From: Gammaproteobacteria bacterium | GTDB taxonomy: Bacteria; Pseudomonadota; Gammaproteobacteria; HTCC5015 | NCBI GenBank assembly: GCA_028284675.1 | Contig: JANQRI010000032.1 | Span: 1-64,000 of the forward strand | Direction: 5' to 3' | DNA: 64,000 nucleotides | Shown: positions 1 to 9,093 of the stretch, in pieces | Layout of the letters: the number at the start of each line of letters is the position of its first letter | How positions within the stretch are numbered: position 1 is the first letter of the stretch | The notes under the pieces: model-generated | Seen by the model: only the letters and a program-made list of their open reading frames with translations | Told to the model about the DNA's origin: nothing | Database searches by the model: none | Program-made: the position numbers and the translations under genes

Positions 1-136
1 GAAAACGCAGAGCATTCGCTAGAGAGCATCAAAAAATTCAGGGTGTTTTGAACTTGTGACACTTATTCCGGACAGTAGTGTGCCTGCGCAGGAATGACAC
101 AGTTGTGATTGAGTGTCAGGCCTGGATTCATGCCTG

Positions 137-1360
137 TTATTCGGGTTTTCGCGGACTCTTGTCAATCGGCTCAAGCTGTTCAATGGTTTTACGGCTTTCA
201 ATCCCCATTTCGACAAATTTGCGTGCGCCGGATAATACCGAACGCTCCAGCGAGCCGACCGCTTTATTATAGTGATCAATGCTGCTGCCCAGTGTGGTGC
301 CGATTTTTGTTAAATGCTCAGTAAACGTAACCAGTCGTCCATGCAGCTCTTCGCCGAGCTGTTGGATTTTTTCCGCGTTGCGTGCAACATCCTGCTGTCG
401 CCAGCCGAACGCAACTGCGCGCAGTAATGCGATTAAACTGGTTGGTGTTGCGAGAATGACTTTGTTGCTGAGCGCATATTCCAGTAGTTCGACATCCTGT
501 TCCAATGCCGCGGATAGAAATTGATCGCCCGGAATAAACAGCACCACGTAGTCCGGTGAGTTTTTGAATTGCATCCAGTATGCTTTGCTGGCCAGCTCTT
601 TAACCCGTTCGCGGACTTTGCGGGCATGCCGTTGCAGTTCGGCTACGCGTGTTTCTTCGCTCTCGGTTTGCACCGCGTTGAGGTAAGCATCCAATGGTGT
701 TTTTGCATCAACCACCAGCTCGCGCTGGTCCGGCATTCGGACGATCATATCCGGGCGCATCGGTCCATCGGCGCTTTGAACCGTTTCCTGTTCATAGAAA
801 TCACAGTGATCGGTCATGCCAGCCAGTTCAGCGAGACGCTTAAGTGTCAGTTCACCCCATTGGCCGCGGATTTCCGGGCGCCGTAATGCTGAGACCAGGT
901 TTTGGGTTTCACGTTGCAGGCGGACCTGGGTGTCGGCCATAGTGTGCAGGTGTTGGTTCAATGCGCCATAAGCCTGTTTGCGTTCTTTTTCGATTGAGTG
1001 CAGTTGTGTTTCGGTTTTTTCCAGCGCGTCCCGAATCGGTTTGACCAGTGCTTCGATTGATTTTTCTTTTTTCTCCAGGTCGCTGTTCGCAACGGTGTGA
1101 TGCTTTTTCAGATTTTCATCGGCCAGTTTTAAAAATGCTTCGTTGTTTTCTTTTAATGCCTGATTGGATAAAGCTGCAAAGCTGTCGGCCATTTTTACCG
1201 ATGTTTCTTCAATAATCTTGAGTTTCTCTGTATGCAGTCTGCGCTCGGATTCCAGTTCTGTTTTGTAACGGTGAGTGCGCAGTAAACCGGCCAGATAACC
1301 GAGTAGTGCACCCAGCGCTAATGCAATCGCTATATAAAGGTGTGTATCGGTGAATGTCAT
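137..1360 (-). CDS. rmuC: DNA recombination protein RmuC
   Basis: The product is an RmuC-family protein, linked in E. coli to limiting DNA inversions and carrying a predicted nuclease-like fold. One N-terminal membrane helix (about residues 7-27) is followed by a long charged coiled coil (about 30-170) and the conserved RmuC domain, with a VVDAKTPLDAY motif near residue 216 that resembles a PD-(D/E)xK active site. I chose the ATG at 1360 (MTFTDTHLY) because it places the membrane helix at the N-terminus and overlaps the gph stop by 4 bases (ATGA); the frame is open 25 codons further upstream. It is the last gene of the mtaD-ubiG-gph-rmuC run. Family assignment is firm; the biochemical role is known only loosely for the family. 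Confidence 0.9.
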   Translation of the reverse strand: MTFTDTHLYIAIALALGALLGYLAGLLRTHRYKTELESERRLHTEKLKIIEETSVKMADSFAALSNQALKENNEAFLKLADENLKKHHTVANSDLEKKEKSIEALVKPIRDALEKTETQLHSIEKERKQAYGALNQHLHTMADTQVRLQRETQNLVSALRRPEIRGQWGELTLKRLAELAGMTDHCDFYEQETVQSADGPMRPDMIVRMPDQRELVVDAKTPLDAYLNAVQTESEETRVAELQRHARKVRERVKELASKAYWMQFKNSPDYVVLFIPGDQFLSAALEQDVELLEYALSNKVILATPTSLIALLRAVAFGWRQQDVARNAEKIQQLGEELHGRLVTFTEHLTKIGTTLGSSIDHYNKAVGSLERSVLSGARKFVEMGIESRKTIEQLEPIDKSPRKPE

Positions 1361-2049
1361 GCGGATAACGCGATTCGTGGTTGGAGCCAGGGCTGCAGCT
1401 CTGAAGCATGGTTGATGATGGCTTCGGCGCCCCATTGTTCAGGGTTTTCGTGGTTTTCAATATAGCCGTAGCCTGCGACCAGTGTGGTCATGCCGGCTGC
1501 ATGTCCGGCCTGAATATCGCGCAGATCATCACCGATATAGACGGACTCGGTGGCCGCACGTCCGATCAGTTTGCACGCATGCAGCAACGGCTCAGGGTGG
1601 GGCTTGCGGTTTGGCAGTGTGTCACCGCTGACCACGCAGGCTGCGCGTTGCCACAGTTGAAGTTGTTTGAGTAAAGGTTCCGTAAGCCAGCCGGGCTTGT
1701 TGGTGACCACGCCCCATGGGATTTTTTTTTGCTCCAACTCATTGAGTACATCTATGATGCCGGGGAATGGTTTTGAGTCTACACAGATTGCGGCAGAGTA
1801 AATTTGCAATAATTCCTGCTGCAAAAGTTTTCGATGTGACTCCGGCAGGTCAGCGAAACCCAGTTCGGTTAATGCGCGACTGCCTTTGGATACAGTATTG
1901 CGAATCGATGCATACGGAAGCATATCGCGGTCTTGTGCGTGTAATAGCTTGTTCAATGCTGCGGCAATATCCGGCGCGGTATCGATCAGCGTGCCGTCAA
2001 GGTCAAACAGAACTGAAGTGATCGGTGTCAATGGTTGGCCTGTATGCAA
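1357..2049 (-). CDS. gph: Phosphoglycolate phosphatase, HAD family
   Basis: A 230-residue HAD-superfamily phosphatase that hydrolyses 2-phosphoglycolate, a by-product of oxidative DNA repair. HAD motif I is FDLDGTLIDT near residues 15-24, motif II is VVTNKP, the motif III lysine lies in NRKPHPEPLL, and motif IV is IGDDLRDIQAG. The gene starts inside the end of ubiG (22-base overlap) and its stop overlaps the rmuC start by 4 bases, so translational coupling is likely. The ubiG-gph order is common in gammaproteobacteria and supports the Gph name. A related sugar-phosphate HAD phosphatase (MupP-like) is an alternative, because in Pseudomonas the paralogue beside ubiG acts in MurNAc recycling. 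Confidence 0.85.
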   Translation of the reverse strand: MHTGQPLTPITSVLFDLDGTLIDTAPDIAAALNKLLHAQDRDMLPYASIRNTVSKGSRALTELGFADLPESHRKLLQQELLQIYSAAICVDSKPFPGIIDVLNELEQKKIPWGVVTNKPGWLTEPLLKQLQLWQRAACVVSGDTLPNRKPHPEPLLHACKLIGRAATESVYIGDDLRDIQAGHAAGMTTLVAGYGYIENHENPEQWGAEAIINHASELQPWLQPRIALSA

Positions 2050-2738
2050 TGCATCAGGTAGTTGACTTTAACGTCGTTACTGAGCCGGTGGTCACCGGTA
2101 ACAGGGTTGTAATGCAGCCCGCTGATATCTTCAACCTGTAAGCCTTCAGGTCTGCTCCAGTCAGCCAGTTCCGATGGTTTAATGAATTGCGCATATTCAT
2201 GCATGCCGCGCGGTAATAATCGAAACAGGTATTCGGCACCGACGATGGCCAGCAAAAATGCTTTCGGGTGGCGGTTGATTGTTGAAAAAAATACATGTCC
2301 ACCCGGTTTGCAGAGTTTTGCGCATGCGCTGATCACTGCCGCGGGGTTCGGTACATGTTCGAGCATTTCCAGGCAGGTTACGACATCAAAACGATGCGGC
2401 TCGGCTTCGGCCAGTGATTCCGCGGTCATCAGGCGGTAGTCGATGTTTAATTGTGCTGACCCGGCATGTGTTTTCGCGGCTTGCAATGCGTCTTCGGCCA
2501 TATCGATCGCGGTGATTTCCGCACCGGAGCTTGCCAATGCCTCACTAAGAATACCGCCGCCGCAACCGATATCGGCCACCTGTTTGCCGCTAACGCCGCC
2601 GGAATGCTCGATAATATAATCGACACGTAATGGGTTAATCTCATGCAGGGTTTTAAATTCACCATCAGTATCCCACCAGCGCGCACCCGGCTGGTTAAAT
2701 TTATGCAGTTCCTCAGGATTGATATTGCTTGAGTTCAT
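2028..2738 (-). CDS. ubiG: Ubiquinone biosynthesis O-methyltransferase UbiG
   Basis: A 236-residue SAM-dependent methyltransferase that carries out both O-methylation steps of ubiquinone synthesis. The N-terminal block with FNQPGARWWDTDGEFK and LHEINPLRVDYI is diagnostic of UbiG. The SAM-binding glycine motif is ADIGCGGGILSEALA near residues 55-70, and VVTCLEMLEHVPNP follows as the motif II/III region. The ATG overlaps the mtaD stop by four bases (ATGA), so it is translated from the mtaD transcript. Length is normal for the family. Confidence 0.95.
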   Translation of the reverse strand: MNSSNINPEELHKFNQPGARWWDTDGEFKTLHEINPLRVDYIIEHSGGVSGKQVADIGCGGGILSEALASSGAEITAIDMAEDALQAAKTHAGSAQLNIDYRLMTAESLAEAEPHRFDVVTCLEMLEHVPNPAAVISACAKLCKPGGHVFFSTINRHPKAFLLAIVGAEYLFRLLPRGMHEYAQFIKPSELADWSRPEGLQVEDISGLHYNPVTGDHRLSNDVKVNYLMHCIQANH

Positions 2739-4057
2739 GACTCTGGTTCACTGATTTTATCACGCCATTCACGGGCGTTATTCAGAATGGATTCTGTATC
2801 AAGTGTGGTTAGCTGTCCGTTATTCAGCAGCTGTTTACCGGCGACCCAGACATCGCTGACTTGTGTGCTGTCGGCGGAATAAACGATTTGTGATACTGGA
2901 TCGTATACCGGTTGGGTTTTCAGTGCATTTAAATCGACGGCAACAATATCCGCAAATTTGTTCTTCTCCAAACTGCCGGTTTCAGCAGCCAGGCCGAGTG
3001 CGATCGCGCCGTTTATGGTAGCCATCTTTAACGCTTCAAACGCCGGTAATGCGCTTGCGTCGGCAGCAACGTTTTTCGCGAGCAATGCCGCACTGCGCAT
3101 TTCACCAAACATATCAAGATCATTATTGCTCGCTGCACCGTCGGTGCCAAGCGCAACATTTGCGCCGGCATTCATCAGTGCCTGCACCGGACAAAATCCG
3201 CTGGCCAACTTCATGTTTGACTCAGGGCAGTGCACGACATGCGTACCGTTCTCGGCGACCAGTTCTATTTCGTTTTCGGTCAGTTGGGTCATATGCACCG
3301 CGAGCAGAGACGGGGAAACCAGGTTCAGCTCATCCAGCCGCTGTAGCGGGCGTTTACCGGATTGTTGCAGTGCGTTTTCAATTTCATCGGCAGTTTCATG
3401 AATATGGCACATCACCGGAATATCCAGCTCGTCGGCCAGTTTACGTATTCTTTGTAATGGCTCGTCCGAAACAGTGTAAGGCGCATGCGGTGCGAAAAAT
3501 GTACTGATCAGCAGGTCATGCTGAAGCTCGTCATGCAAAGCGGTGCCTTTGCTAATGTATTCGTTTGCGTCATTCGCCCAGATGGTCGGAAAATCCAGCA
3601 CCACCAGACCCACATTGGCACGAATACCGGCGGCTTTCGCCACTTTCGCAACCTGGTCGGGGAAAAAATACATGTCCGCGAAACAGGTTGTACCGCTGTG
3701 CAGCATTTCGGCAATTGCGAGTGTTGCACCATCACGGACAAAGCCCTGATCGGCCCAGCGGGTTTCCGCCGGCCAGATACGGTTCTGCAGCCAGTCCATC
3801 AACGGCATATCGTCGGCCATGCCACGAAACAGGGACATCGGCGCATGGGTATGCGCATTGATCAGTCCCGGAATCAATGCATGATCCGGCAGATTGTGTG
3901 ACTCTGTTGCCTGATAGGTTTTGTCCGCAGCATCCGCGGGCAGAGTGTCGATGATGCGGCCGTCATTGATGGCGATCGCATGATTTTCCAGAATGGTCCG
4001 TTCCGGCACCACCGGAATAATCCAGCCGGCTTTGATCAACGTATCTATTGATTGCAT
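2735..4057 (-). CDS. mtaD: 5-methylthioadenosine/S-adenosylhomocysteine deaminase
   Basis: A 440-residue amidohydrolase of the TRZ/ATZ group that deaminates methylthioadenosine (and S-adenosylhomocysteine) to the inosine form. The metal ligands are visible: the HxH pair in NAHTHAP (residues 69 and 71), a histidine in MCHIHE, one in AVHMTQ, and the aspartate in LGTDGAASNND. Its partner mtnA lies 3.8 kb away on the other strand, consistent with the route methylthioadenosine to methylthioinosine to methylthioribose-1-phosphate. In Pseudomonas the two genes are adjacent and divergent; here a lipoprotein cluster separates them. I see no clear ribosome binding site before this ATG, but the N-terminus matches the family. 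Confidence 0.9.
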   Translation of the reverse strand: MQSIDTLIKAGWIIPVVPERTILENHAIAINDGRIIDTLPADAADKTYQATESHNLPDHALIPGLINAHTHAPMSLFRGMADDMPLMDWLQNRIWPAETRWADQGFVRDGATLAIAEMLHSGTTCFADMYFFPDQVAKVAKAAGIRANVGLVVLDFPTIWANDANEYISKGTALHDELQHDLLISTFFAPHAPYTVSDEPLQRIRKLADELDIPVMCHIHETADEIENALQQSGKRPLQRLDELNLVSPSLLAVHMTQLTENEIELVAENGTHVVHCPESNMKLASGFCPVQALMNAGANVALGTDGAASNNDLDMFGEMRSAALLAKNVAADASALPAFEALKMATINGAIALGLAAETGSLEKNKFADIVAVDLNALKTQPVYDPVSQIVYSADSTQVSDVWVAGKQLLNNGQLTTLDTESILNNAREWRDKISEPES

Positions 4058-4278
4058 GATGGGGTTGAAACATACAAGGATGGACTCCGGTGGGCAAGTG
4101 GTATTAAGCTGGGAACGGAATTATTTTTAAGATATTCCGCGTTTAGCGTTATCATTACATCTGGCGTTTAAAAATGATCTCGTTTGCCGGTTGTGCAAAA
4201 CCACCTAAAGATTTCTTTGGGCCGGCGGATTTTAAAAGGCAACCGTAATAAAACATGCAATATTCAGAGGTGATCGCT
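4058..4278. other. Divergent intergenic region mtaD / lipoprotein cluster
   Basis: About 220 bases between divergent genes must hold promoters in both directions. It is AT-rich around 4120-4170. I cannot assign convincing -35/-10 pairs, and no gene is supported here. Confidence 0.4.
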
Positions 4279-4845
4279 ATGGCATTAAAACGGTTAAAGC
4301 ATATCGTTATTTTTTCAATATTCGGTGCGTTACTAAGTGCCTGTGGCGGCCCGACAAAAATTGAGAGCGATTTGGGTATCAAAGGTGCGCCCGACTGGGT
4401 GAATGAAGGGACTCAGGCCGTCAGTGATAAGAAAGGCCGGCTGATACAGGGCGTCGGTTCTGCACCGAATCTCGGTGATGAGTCTTTACAGCGTTCAACC
4501 GCCGACAATCGCGCCCGTGCGGAAATAGCCCGGGTACTGTCTTCATATATGGACGTGGTTACGAATGATTATCTGGCCTCGGCGGCAAATGGCGCGGACG
4601 GGGTTTCTGCTGATGCGTCTATTCAGCAGCAGATTAACGGTATATCGCGTACGGTGCTGAATGGTTCGAAAATTATCGGGCGCTGGAAGGACCGGCGTAC
4701 CGACACAGTGTACTCGTTTGCAGAGCTTGATATGAAAAAAATTCAGGAAATTGTAACCGTGACCGAAGCAATGAATCAGGGTTTGAAAGAGTATCTGCAG
4801 AACCGTGGCGATGCGGTGTTCGATAATTTTATTCAGGAGAAATAA
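4279..4845 (+). CDS. LPP20-family outer membrane lipoprotein
   Basis: A 188-residue lipoprotein. The signal peptide ends in a lipobox (LLSAC), giving a mature N-terminal cysteine followed by GGPTKIES. The body contains the LPP20-type core: a GAPDWVNEG segment, GVGSAPNLGDESLQRSTADNRARAEIAR, and a later YSFAELDMKKIQ block. The ATG at 4279 is preferred because it begins a compact signal peptide; the frame is open eight codons further upstream. It is the first of four co-directional envelope genes, two bases before the LpoB-like start. LPP20 domains occur in lipoproteins of Helicobacter, Vibrio and others, and their function is unknown. Confidence 0.8.
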   Translation: MALKRLKHIVIFSIFGALLSACGGPTKIESDLGIKGAPDWVNEGTQAVSDKKGRLIQGVGSAPNLGDESLQRSTADNRARAEIARVLSSYMDVVTNDYLASAANGADGVSADASIQQQINGISRTVLNGSKIIGRWKDRRTDTVYSFAELDMKKIQEIVTVTEAMNQGLKEYLQNRGDAVFDNFIQEK

Positions 4846-4847
4846 TC

Positions 4848-5465
4848 ATGGCGTTTTTCACGATTTCGATCAGACCGTTTTTGCTGGTGGGTTTATGTGC
4901 GATGACCCTGACGGCATGCAGCACTGCACCGAAAATTGACCGTATCGATGCGGGCACCACCACTGATTTGAGTGGTGACTGGAATGACACCGACTCCCGT
5001 CTGGTGTCGGAAGAGATGATTCAGGATGCATTGTCCCGGCCATGGCTGATGAATTTTGTGCGCGGCAACCGGCAACAGCCTGCGGTGATTGTCGGGGAAG
5101 TACGAAACCTGAGCCATGAGCACATCAATGTGAACACTTTTGTGAATGATATTGAAAGAGCTTTGATCAATTCCGGGCGTGTGCAGTTTGTCGCATCGGC
5201 GAATGAGCGTTCGGAGATTCGTGAAGAGCGACGCGATCAGGATATCCATGCGCGTGAAGACGCACGCAATCCGGCGGGACGCGAGCTGGGTGCGGATTTT
5301 ATGCTCAAAGGCAGTATTAATACGATTATTGACGCGATCGCAAAAAAACAAACACGCTATTATCAGGTCGACTTAAGCCTGATCAGTCTGGCGGATAACC
5401 GTAAGGTCTGGGTTGGTCAGAAGAAAATCAAAAAAGCGATTAAAAATCCACAATACCGGTTTTAG
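4848..5465 (+). CDS. lpoB: Penicillin-binding protein activator LpoB-like lipoprotein
   Basis: A 205-residue lipoprotein with a lipobox at LTACS and a C-terminal domain of the LpoB/YcfM family. In E. coli LpoB spans the periplasm and stimulates PBP1b peptidoglycan synthesis. Family landmarks are SEEMIQDALSRPW, VIVGEVRNLSHEHIN, DIERALINSGRV, GADFMLKGSINTI and SLISLADNRKVWVGQKKIKK. The proline-rich linker typical of E. coli LpoB is absent, as in many non-enterobacterial members. Those shorter homologues sit in clusters with LPP20 and COG3014 proteins, exactly as here, and activation of a PBP by them is not established. The call to family is strong; the exact partner is inferred. Confidence 0.8.
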   Translation: MAFFTISIRPFLLVGLCAMTLTACSTAPKIDRIDAGTTTDLSGDWNDTDSRLVSEEMIQDALSRPWLMNFVRGNRQQPAVIVGEVRNLSHEHINVNTFVNDIERALINSGRVQFVASANERSEIREERRDQDIHAREDARNPAGRELGADFMLKGSINTIIDAIAKKQTRYYQVDLSLISLADNRKVWVGQKKIKKAIKNPQYRF

Positions 5466-5476
5466 GTTCGTCTACA

Positions 5477-6757
5477 GTGCCTGCCGGCATGTTTCCGGGA
5501 CAGACCCGCTGGTTGGTTTTAATTGTATTATCGACCTGCCTGTCGGCCGGTTGTGTAACCTACAGTTTACGCCAGTCTGATATTTATCAAGCTCTAAATA
5601 ACGGAGACTATGCGTTTGCGCTGCAGGTATTGGAAACACAGAAAGCCGGGCGGCGTGATCGTGTTCTGTATCAGCTGAATAAAGCAATGTTGCTGAGATT
5701 ATCGGGTGATTATCTCGCGAGTAATGCACTGTTGGAGGAAGCAAAGGGAACGATGCAACGTCTGGCGGCAACCAGTATCACTGAGAACATCACTTCGGTT
5801 GCGGTGAATGAGGCGACCCGCAGTTATGCCGGGCAACCTTATGAACATTTATTTTTATACGTTTATAAGGCATTGAATTATCTTGCGCTGAGTCAGCCGG
5901 ACAGTGCGCGGGTCGAGATGCTGCAGGCGGATGTAAAAATAAAAGAATGGTTGGCGGATAAGAGTCTTGAAGGGGTTAAGGCCTCGGCCTTTATGCGCTA
6001 TTTGTCGGGGCTTGTGTTTGAAATGCTCGGGGAGTGGAGTGATGCATTAATTGCCTACCGCAAGGCTCATGAAATTTACCGGCACAATGAGCGCAGCACG
6101 CCCGGGTTTTTACAGCATGATCTGTTGCGACTGACTGCGTTTCAGGGTTTGCAGGATGAGCACCGGATGTTTCAGCAGTTATTTGGGCTTGAGGACTGGC
6201 CGGCGATGCAGGCTTTGCAGGATAATGCTGAATTGATCGTGGTACATGGGCAGGGCTTTGTGTCCGCATTACAGCAGCAGTTGATATATTCATTCAGCAC
6301 TGAACTCAAGCACAATGTGCAGATTGCGTTGCCGCATTATGCTGAGTTTTATCCGTCTGTGGTGCCGGTGAGTGTCGGTATCGATCAAAAGTGGTTGCAG
6401 GCCGGGCCTGTTGAAAATCTTGAGCAGCTGGTGCGTGATAACCTGGCTGCCCGTTTACCCGGTATCACGTTGCGGGCGGTGGCACGGGTTGTGGTTAAGA
6501 AAAAACTGGCAGCCGAAGCGCGGGACGAACATTTTTTTGCGGGTGTGGTGGCGGATATTGCGGGTTTAGTGACCGAGGTTGCGGATACCCGCAGCTGGTT
6601 AAGCTTGCCGGCCAATATTCAGTTGTTGCGAGTCGTATTACCGCCCGGAGAGTATCGTGTCCGTTTACCCGGTCATGATCGCACAGAGCGTATAATCCAT
6701 TTGCAGGCCGGTGAGAAAAAGATTATCTCAACGCATAGCAGCAGTACTTATCATTAA
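5477..6757 (+). CDS. COG3014-like TPR lipoprotein of unknown function
   Basis: A 426-residue protein with an N-terminal hydrophobic signal ending LSAGCVTY, a probable lipobox. The first 250 residues are helical and TPR-like (YQALNNGDYAFALQVLE, YQLNKAMLLRLSGDYLASNALLEEAK, YVYKALNYLALSQPDSARVEM), while the C-terminal part is rich in beta structure (VVLPPGEYRVRLPGHDRTERIIHLQAGEKKII). The start may be GTG 5477 or ATG 5489. The stop overlaps the next upstream ATG by one base, so the cluster is probably one transcript. The family recurs beside LpoB and LPP20 lipoproteins but has no assigned role. Confidence 0.75.
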   Translation: MPAGMFPGQTRWLVLIVLSTCLSAGCVTYSLRQSDIYQALNNGDYAFALQVLETQKAGRRDRVLYQLNKAMLLRLSGDYLASNALLEEAKGTMQRLAATSITENITSVAVNEATRSYAGQPYEHLFLYVYKALNYLALSQPDSARVEMLQADVKIKEWLADKSLEGVKASAFMRYLSGLVFEMLGEWSDALIAYRKAHEIYRHNERSTPGFLQHDLLRLTAFQGLQDEHRMFQQLFGLEDWPAMQALQDNAELIVVHGQGFVSALQQQLIYSFSTELKHNVQIALPHYAEFYPSVVPVSVGIDQKWLQAGPVENLEQLVRDNLAARLPGITLRAVARVVVKKKLAAEARDEHFFAGVVADIAGLVTEVADTRSWLSLPANIQLLRVVLPPGEYRVRLPGHDRTERIIHLQAGEKKIISTHSSSTYH

Positions 6758-6771
6758 TGCGGGGCAGAGCT

Positions 6772-7788
6772 ATGAAATATTTTAGGCCGTTATATATTTT
6801 AATCTCAGTGATATTACTCACTGCCTGTACTTTTGGTGGCGGCAGGCCGGGCTGGGTTGATGGTGCAAGTCGCGAATATCCGGCATCCCGTTTTTTACTC
6901 GCGACCGGCAGTGCATCCGCACCTGAAGATGCTAAAAGTCGTGCACTGGCCAACCTGGCGAAGATTTTTGAAGTAAAAATCGACGATATCAGCCGTGATG
7001 AGAGCAGTGCATGGCGTGAGACTGCCGGCGAAGGTACAGTTCAAGGCGGCAGTCAGCTGACAGTGCGTTATATTGATGCTTATACCACCAAGCTTTTGGA
7101 AGGTGCGAATGTTGTCGAGCAGTGGTTTGACCGCGAAAGTCGTTTGCACTATGCGCTGGCGACGGTCTCGCGGGAGCAGCTGAGTGCAAAGTTAAGTGGT
7201 GAAATCCGCCAGTATGATCACCATAGCCAGTCGCTTGTTGCGAAATCACAGCAAACACGCGATCCGTTCCGATCAGCGCAATATCTGTATCAGGCCAGAT
7301 TGGCGCAGCAACAAAGAGCGGCATTACAAAGAGATTTACAAATAGTCGATACCCGGGGTCATGGTATCCGCCCGCTATGGACCGCGGCTCAGTTGGAGCG
7401 GCGCATTGATGAACAGTTGCAGCGTATGCCGATAAATACCGAGGTGCTCAGTGATTCTTTCGGTAAGCTGATGCGTGCTTTGCGTGGCGGTGTCAGTGCT
7501 GCCGGGATGAATTACACCAAGGATAACGCGGAATACCGTCTAAGCGGTACTTTGGATGTTGAGGATAAGGGGCTGGTGGATGGTTGGTACTGGTATCGCG
7601 GTGCACTGGAAGTGACGTTGATCAGGGTTCGCGATGACAGCATTATGGCCACACATCGCTGGCCGTTGAAAGCCGCCGGGCAGACAAAAACTCAGGCAGC
7701 CGTACGGTTGGATGACCAGGTTTTGGATAAACTGACTAAAAATCTAAAAGAAGCTTTGCTGGCTTATACCGACCAGGCTGCGCGCTGA
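6772..7788 (+). CDS. LPP20-like lipoprotein
   Basis: A 338-residue lipoprotein beginning MKYFRPLYIL, with its lipobox at LLTACTFGGG. An LPP20-like module follows (PGWVDGASREYPASRFLLATGSA, APEDAKSRALANLAKIFEV, VVEQWFDRESRLHYALATVSREQL), then an extended C-terminal domain unlike the first lipoprotein of the cluster. I chose ATG 6772 over an ATG at 6757 because it has a purine-rich GGGGCAGAG upstream and starts the signal peptide. It closes the four-gene cluster, 30 bases before mtnA. Function unknown. Confidence 0.75.
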   Translation: MKYFRPLYILISVILLTACTFGGGRPGWVDGASREYPASRFLLATGSASAPEDAKSRALANLAKIFEVKIDDISRDESSAWRETAGEGTVQGGSQLTVRYIDAYTTKLLEGANVVEQWFDRESRLHYALATVSREQLSAKLSGEIRQYDHHSQSLVAKSQQTRDPFRSAQYLYQARLAQQQRAALQRDLQIVDTRGHGIRPLWTAAQLERRIDEQLQRMPINTEVLSDSFGKLMRALRGGVSAAGMNYTKDNAEYRLSGTLDVEDKGLVDGWYWYRGALEVTLIRVRDDSIMATHRWPLKAAGQTKTQAAVRLDDQVLDKLTKNLKEALLAYTDQAAR

Positions 7789-7818
7789 ACGGTTTGTCAC
7801 CGGGCATAGTATGAGTGT

Positions 7819-8838
7819 ATGAGTGATACAGACCAATATATCCAGCCGGTTGTATGGCATGAAAACCGTTTACGCTTGCTGGATCAGCGTTTGCTTCCGG
7901 AGCAGACTGTATATCTGGACTATACGGAATGCCCTCCGGTTGCGGGAGCGATTCAGGATATGGTGGTTCGGGGCGCACCGGCTATCGGCATTACCGCCGC
8001 TTATGCGGTTGTGTTGTCCGCATTGACGCACAACGGTAAGGCTGCTGCACATGAGATGATCTTGGATGATATGGCGTTGCTGCAGCGCTCGCGTCCGACT
8101 GCGGTGAATCTGGCCTGGGCGCTGGCCCGGATGAAAGCGCTTTTGGATGAGCCTGCGCCCGTGTCGGTTGATAGCCTGTTAACTGAAGCAAACCGTATTC
8201 ATGAGGAGGAACGACAGGCTAATCTGCGCATGGCGGAATTTGGCACCGCACTGCTTTCTGATAATGCCGGGGTATTGACTCACTGTAATACCGGCTCGCT
8301 TGCAACGGCAGGTTCAGGCACCGCACTGGGTGTGATTCGGCATGCATACCGACAGCAAAAGATTCGCCGGATCTATGCTACCGAGACCCGCCCCTGGTTG
8401 CAGGGTTCGCGGCTGACGGCCTGGGAGCTGGCACAGCATAGTATTCCGGTTGCAATGTTATGTGATAGCGCTGCTGCGCAGTTAATGCAGCATGGGCAGG
8501 TCAGTCATGTGATTGTCGGTGCCGACAGAATTGCCGCAAACGGTGATGTGGCAAATAAAATCGGGACTTATGCATTGGCGGTGGCCGCACAACGTCATGC
8601 GGTAAAATTTATTGTGGTTGCGCCGGTCAGTACACTGGACCCGAAGACTCCACAGGGCAGTGACATCCCGGTGGAACAGCGCGACTCAGGAGAAATTTTG
8701 TCGCAGGAGTTTGGCGAAGGTGTGACCGCCTGGAACCCGGTTTTCGATATTACGCCGGCTGGGCTGATTACCGCGATTGTGACTGAAAGAGGCGTCATTC
8801 AGGCACCTGATAGCCGCAAAATTGCGGAAATGCTCTAA
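7819..8838 (+). CDS. mtnA: S-methyl-5-thioribose-1-phosphate isomerase
   Basis: A 339-residue isomerase that converts methylthioribose-1-phosphate to methylthioribulose-1-phosphate in methionine salvage. The family signatures are VVRGAPAIGITAAYAV, the cysteine in THCNTGSLATAGSGTALG, and the aspartate in VGADRIAANGDVANKIGTYALA. It works downstream of MtaD (2.7-4.1 kb). Its position just before gyrA is the Pseudomonas-type order. No other mtn genes are in the window, so the rest of the pathway must be elsewhere. Confidence 0.95.
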   Translation: MSDTDQYIQPVVWHENRLRLLDQRLLPEQTVYLDYTECPPVAGAIQDMVVRGAPAIGITAAYAVVLSALTHNGKAAAHEMILDDMALLQRSRPTAVNLAWALARMKALLDEPAPVSVDSLLTEANRIHEEERQANLRMAEFGTALLSDNAGVLTHCNTGSLATAGSGTALGVIRHAYRQQKIRRIYATETRPWLQGSRLTAWELAQHSIPVAMLCDSAAAQLMQHGQVSHVIVGADRIAANGDVANKIGTYALAVAAQRHAVKFIVVAPVSTLDPKTPQGSDIPVEQRDSGEILSQEFGEGVTAWNPVFDITPAGLITAIVTERGVIQAPDSRKIAEML

Positions 8839-8861
8839 ACCGGCCTGTTGTTGCATCAGCA

Positions 8862-8884
8862 AACCGGCAATTTTCCGGCCGGTT
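8862..8884 (+). terminator. Weak hairpin after mtnA
   Basis: AACCGGC (8862-8868) pairs with GCCGGTT (8878-8884) across a nine-base loop, 23 bases after the mtnA stop. The T-run (TTTTTTTT) comes about 15 bases later rather than directly, so this is a weak or factor-assisted terminator at best. Confidence 0.3.
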
Positions 8885-8978
8885 GTAAAAATCCATTGTT
8901 TTTTTTGTCGGCGTTGAACCTAAGCTTCTCAGAGCGTCTCTCAGCGTGAAAATCCGAGATGCAGTGGTATGCAAGGGT

Positions 8979-8988
8979 GTGATAAAAT
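8979..8988 (+). promoter_or_regulatory. Possible extended -10 promoter of gyrA
   Basis: TGTGATAAAAT-like sequence ends at 8988, about 105 bases before the gyrA ATG. There is no good -35 box at the expected distance. gyrA is separated from mtnA by 255 bases, so it needs its own promoter. Confidence 0.3.
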
Positions 8989-9093
8989 CCCGCTTTTAGC
9001 TTAACCCGGATCTTTCATTGTGTGGCCCGGGTAATTGCTTTTGGGTTAAATCAATCGATATAACGTTTATTTTACGGTAATTCAACAACACTG

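Noticed and set aside
2958..3401. 147-codon open frame opposite mtaD
   Set aside because: Lies entirely antisense to a well-conserved enzyme and shows no domain or ribosome site.
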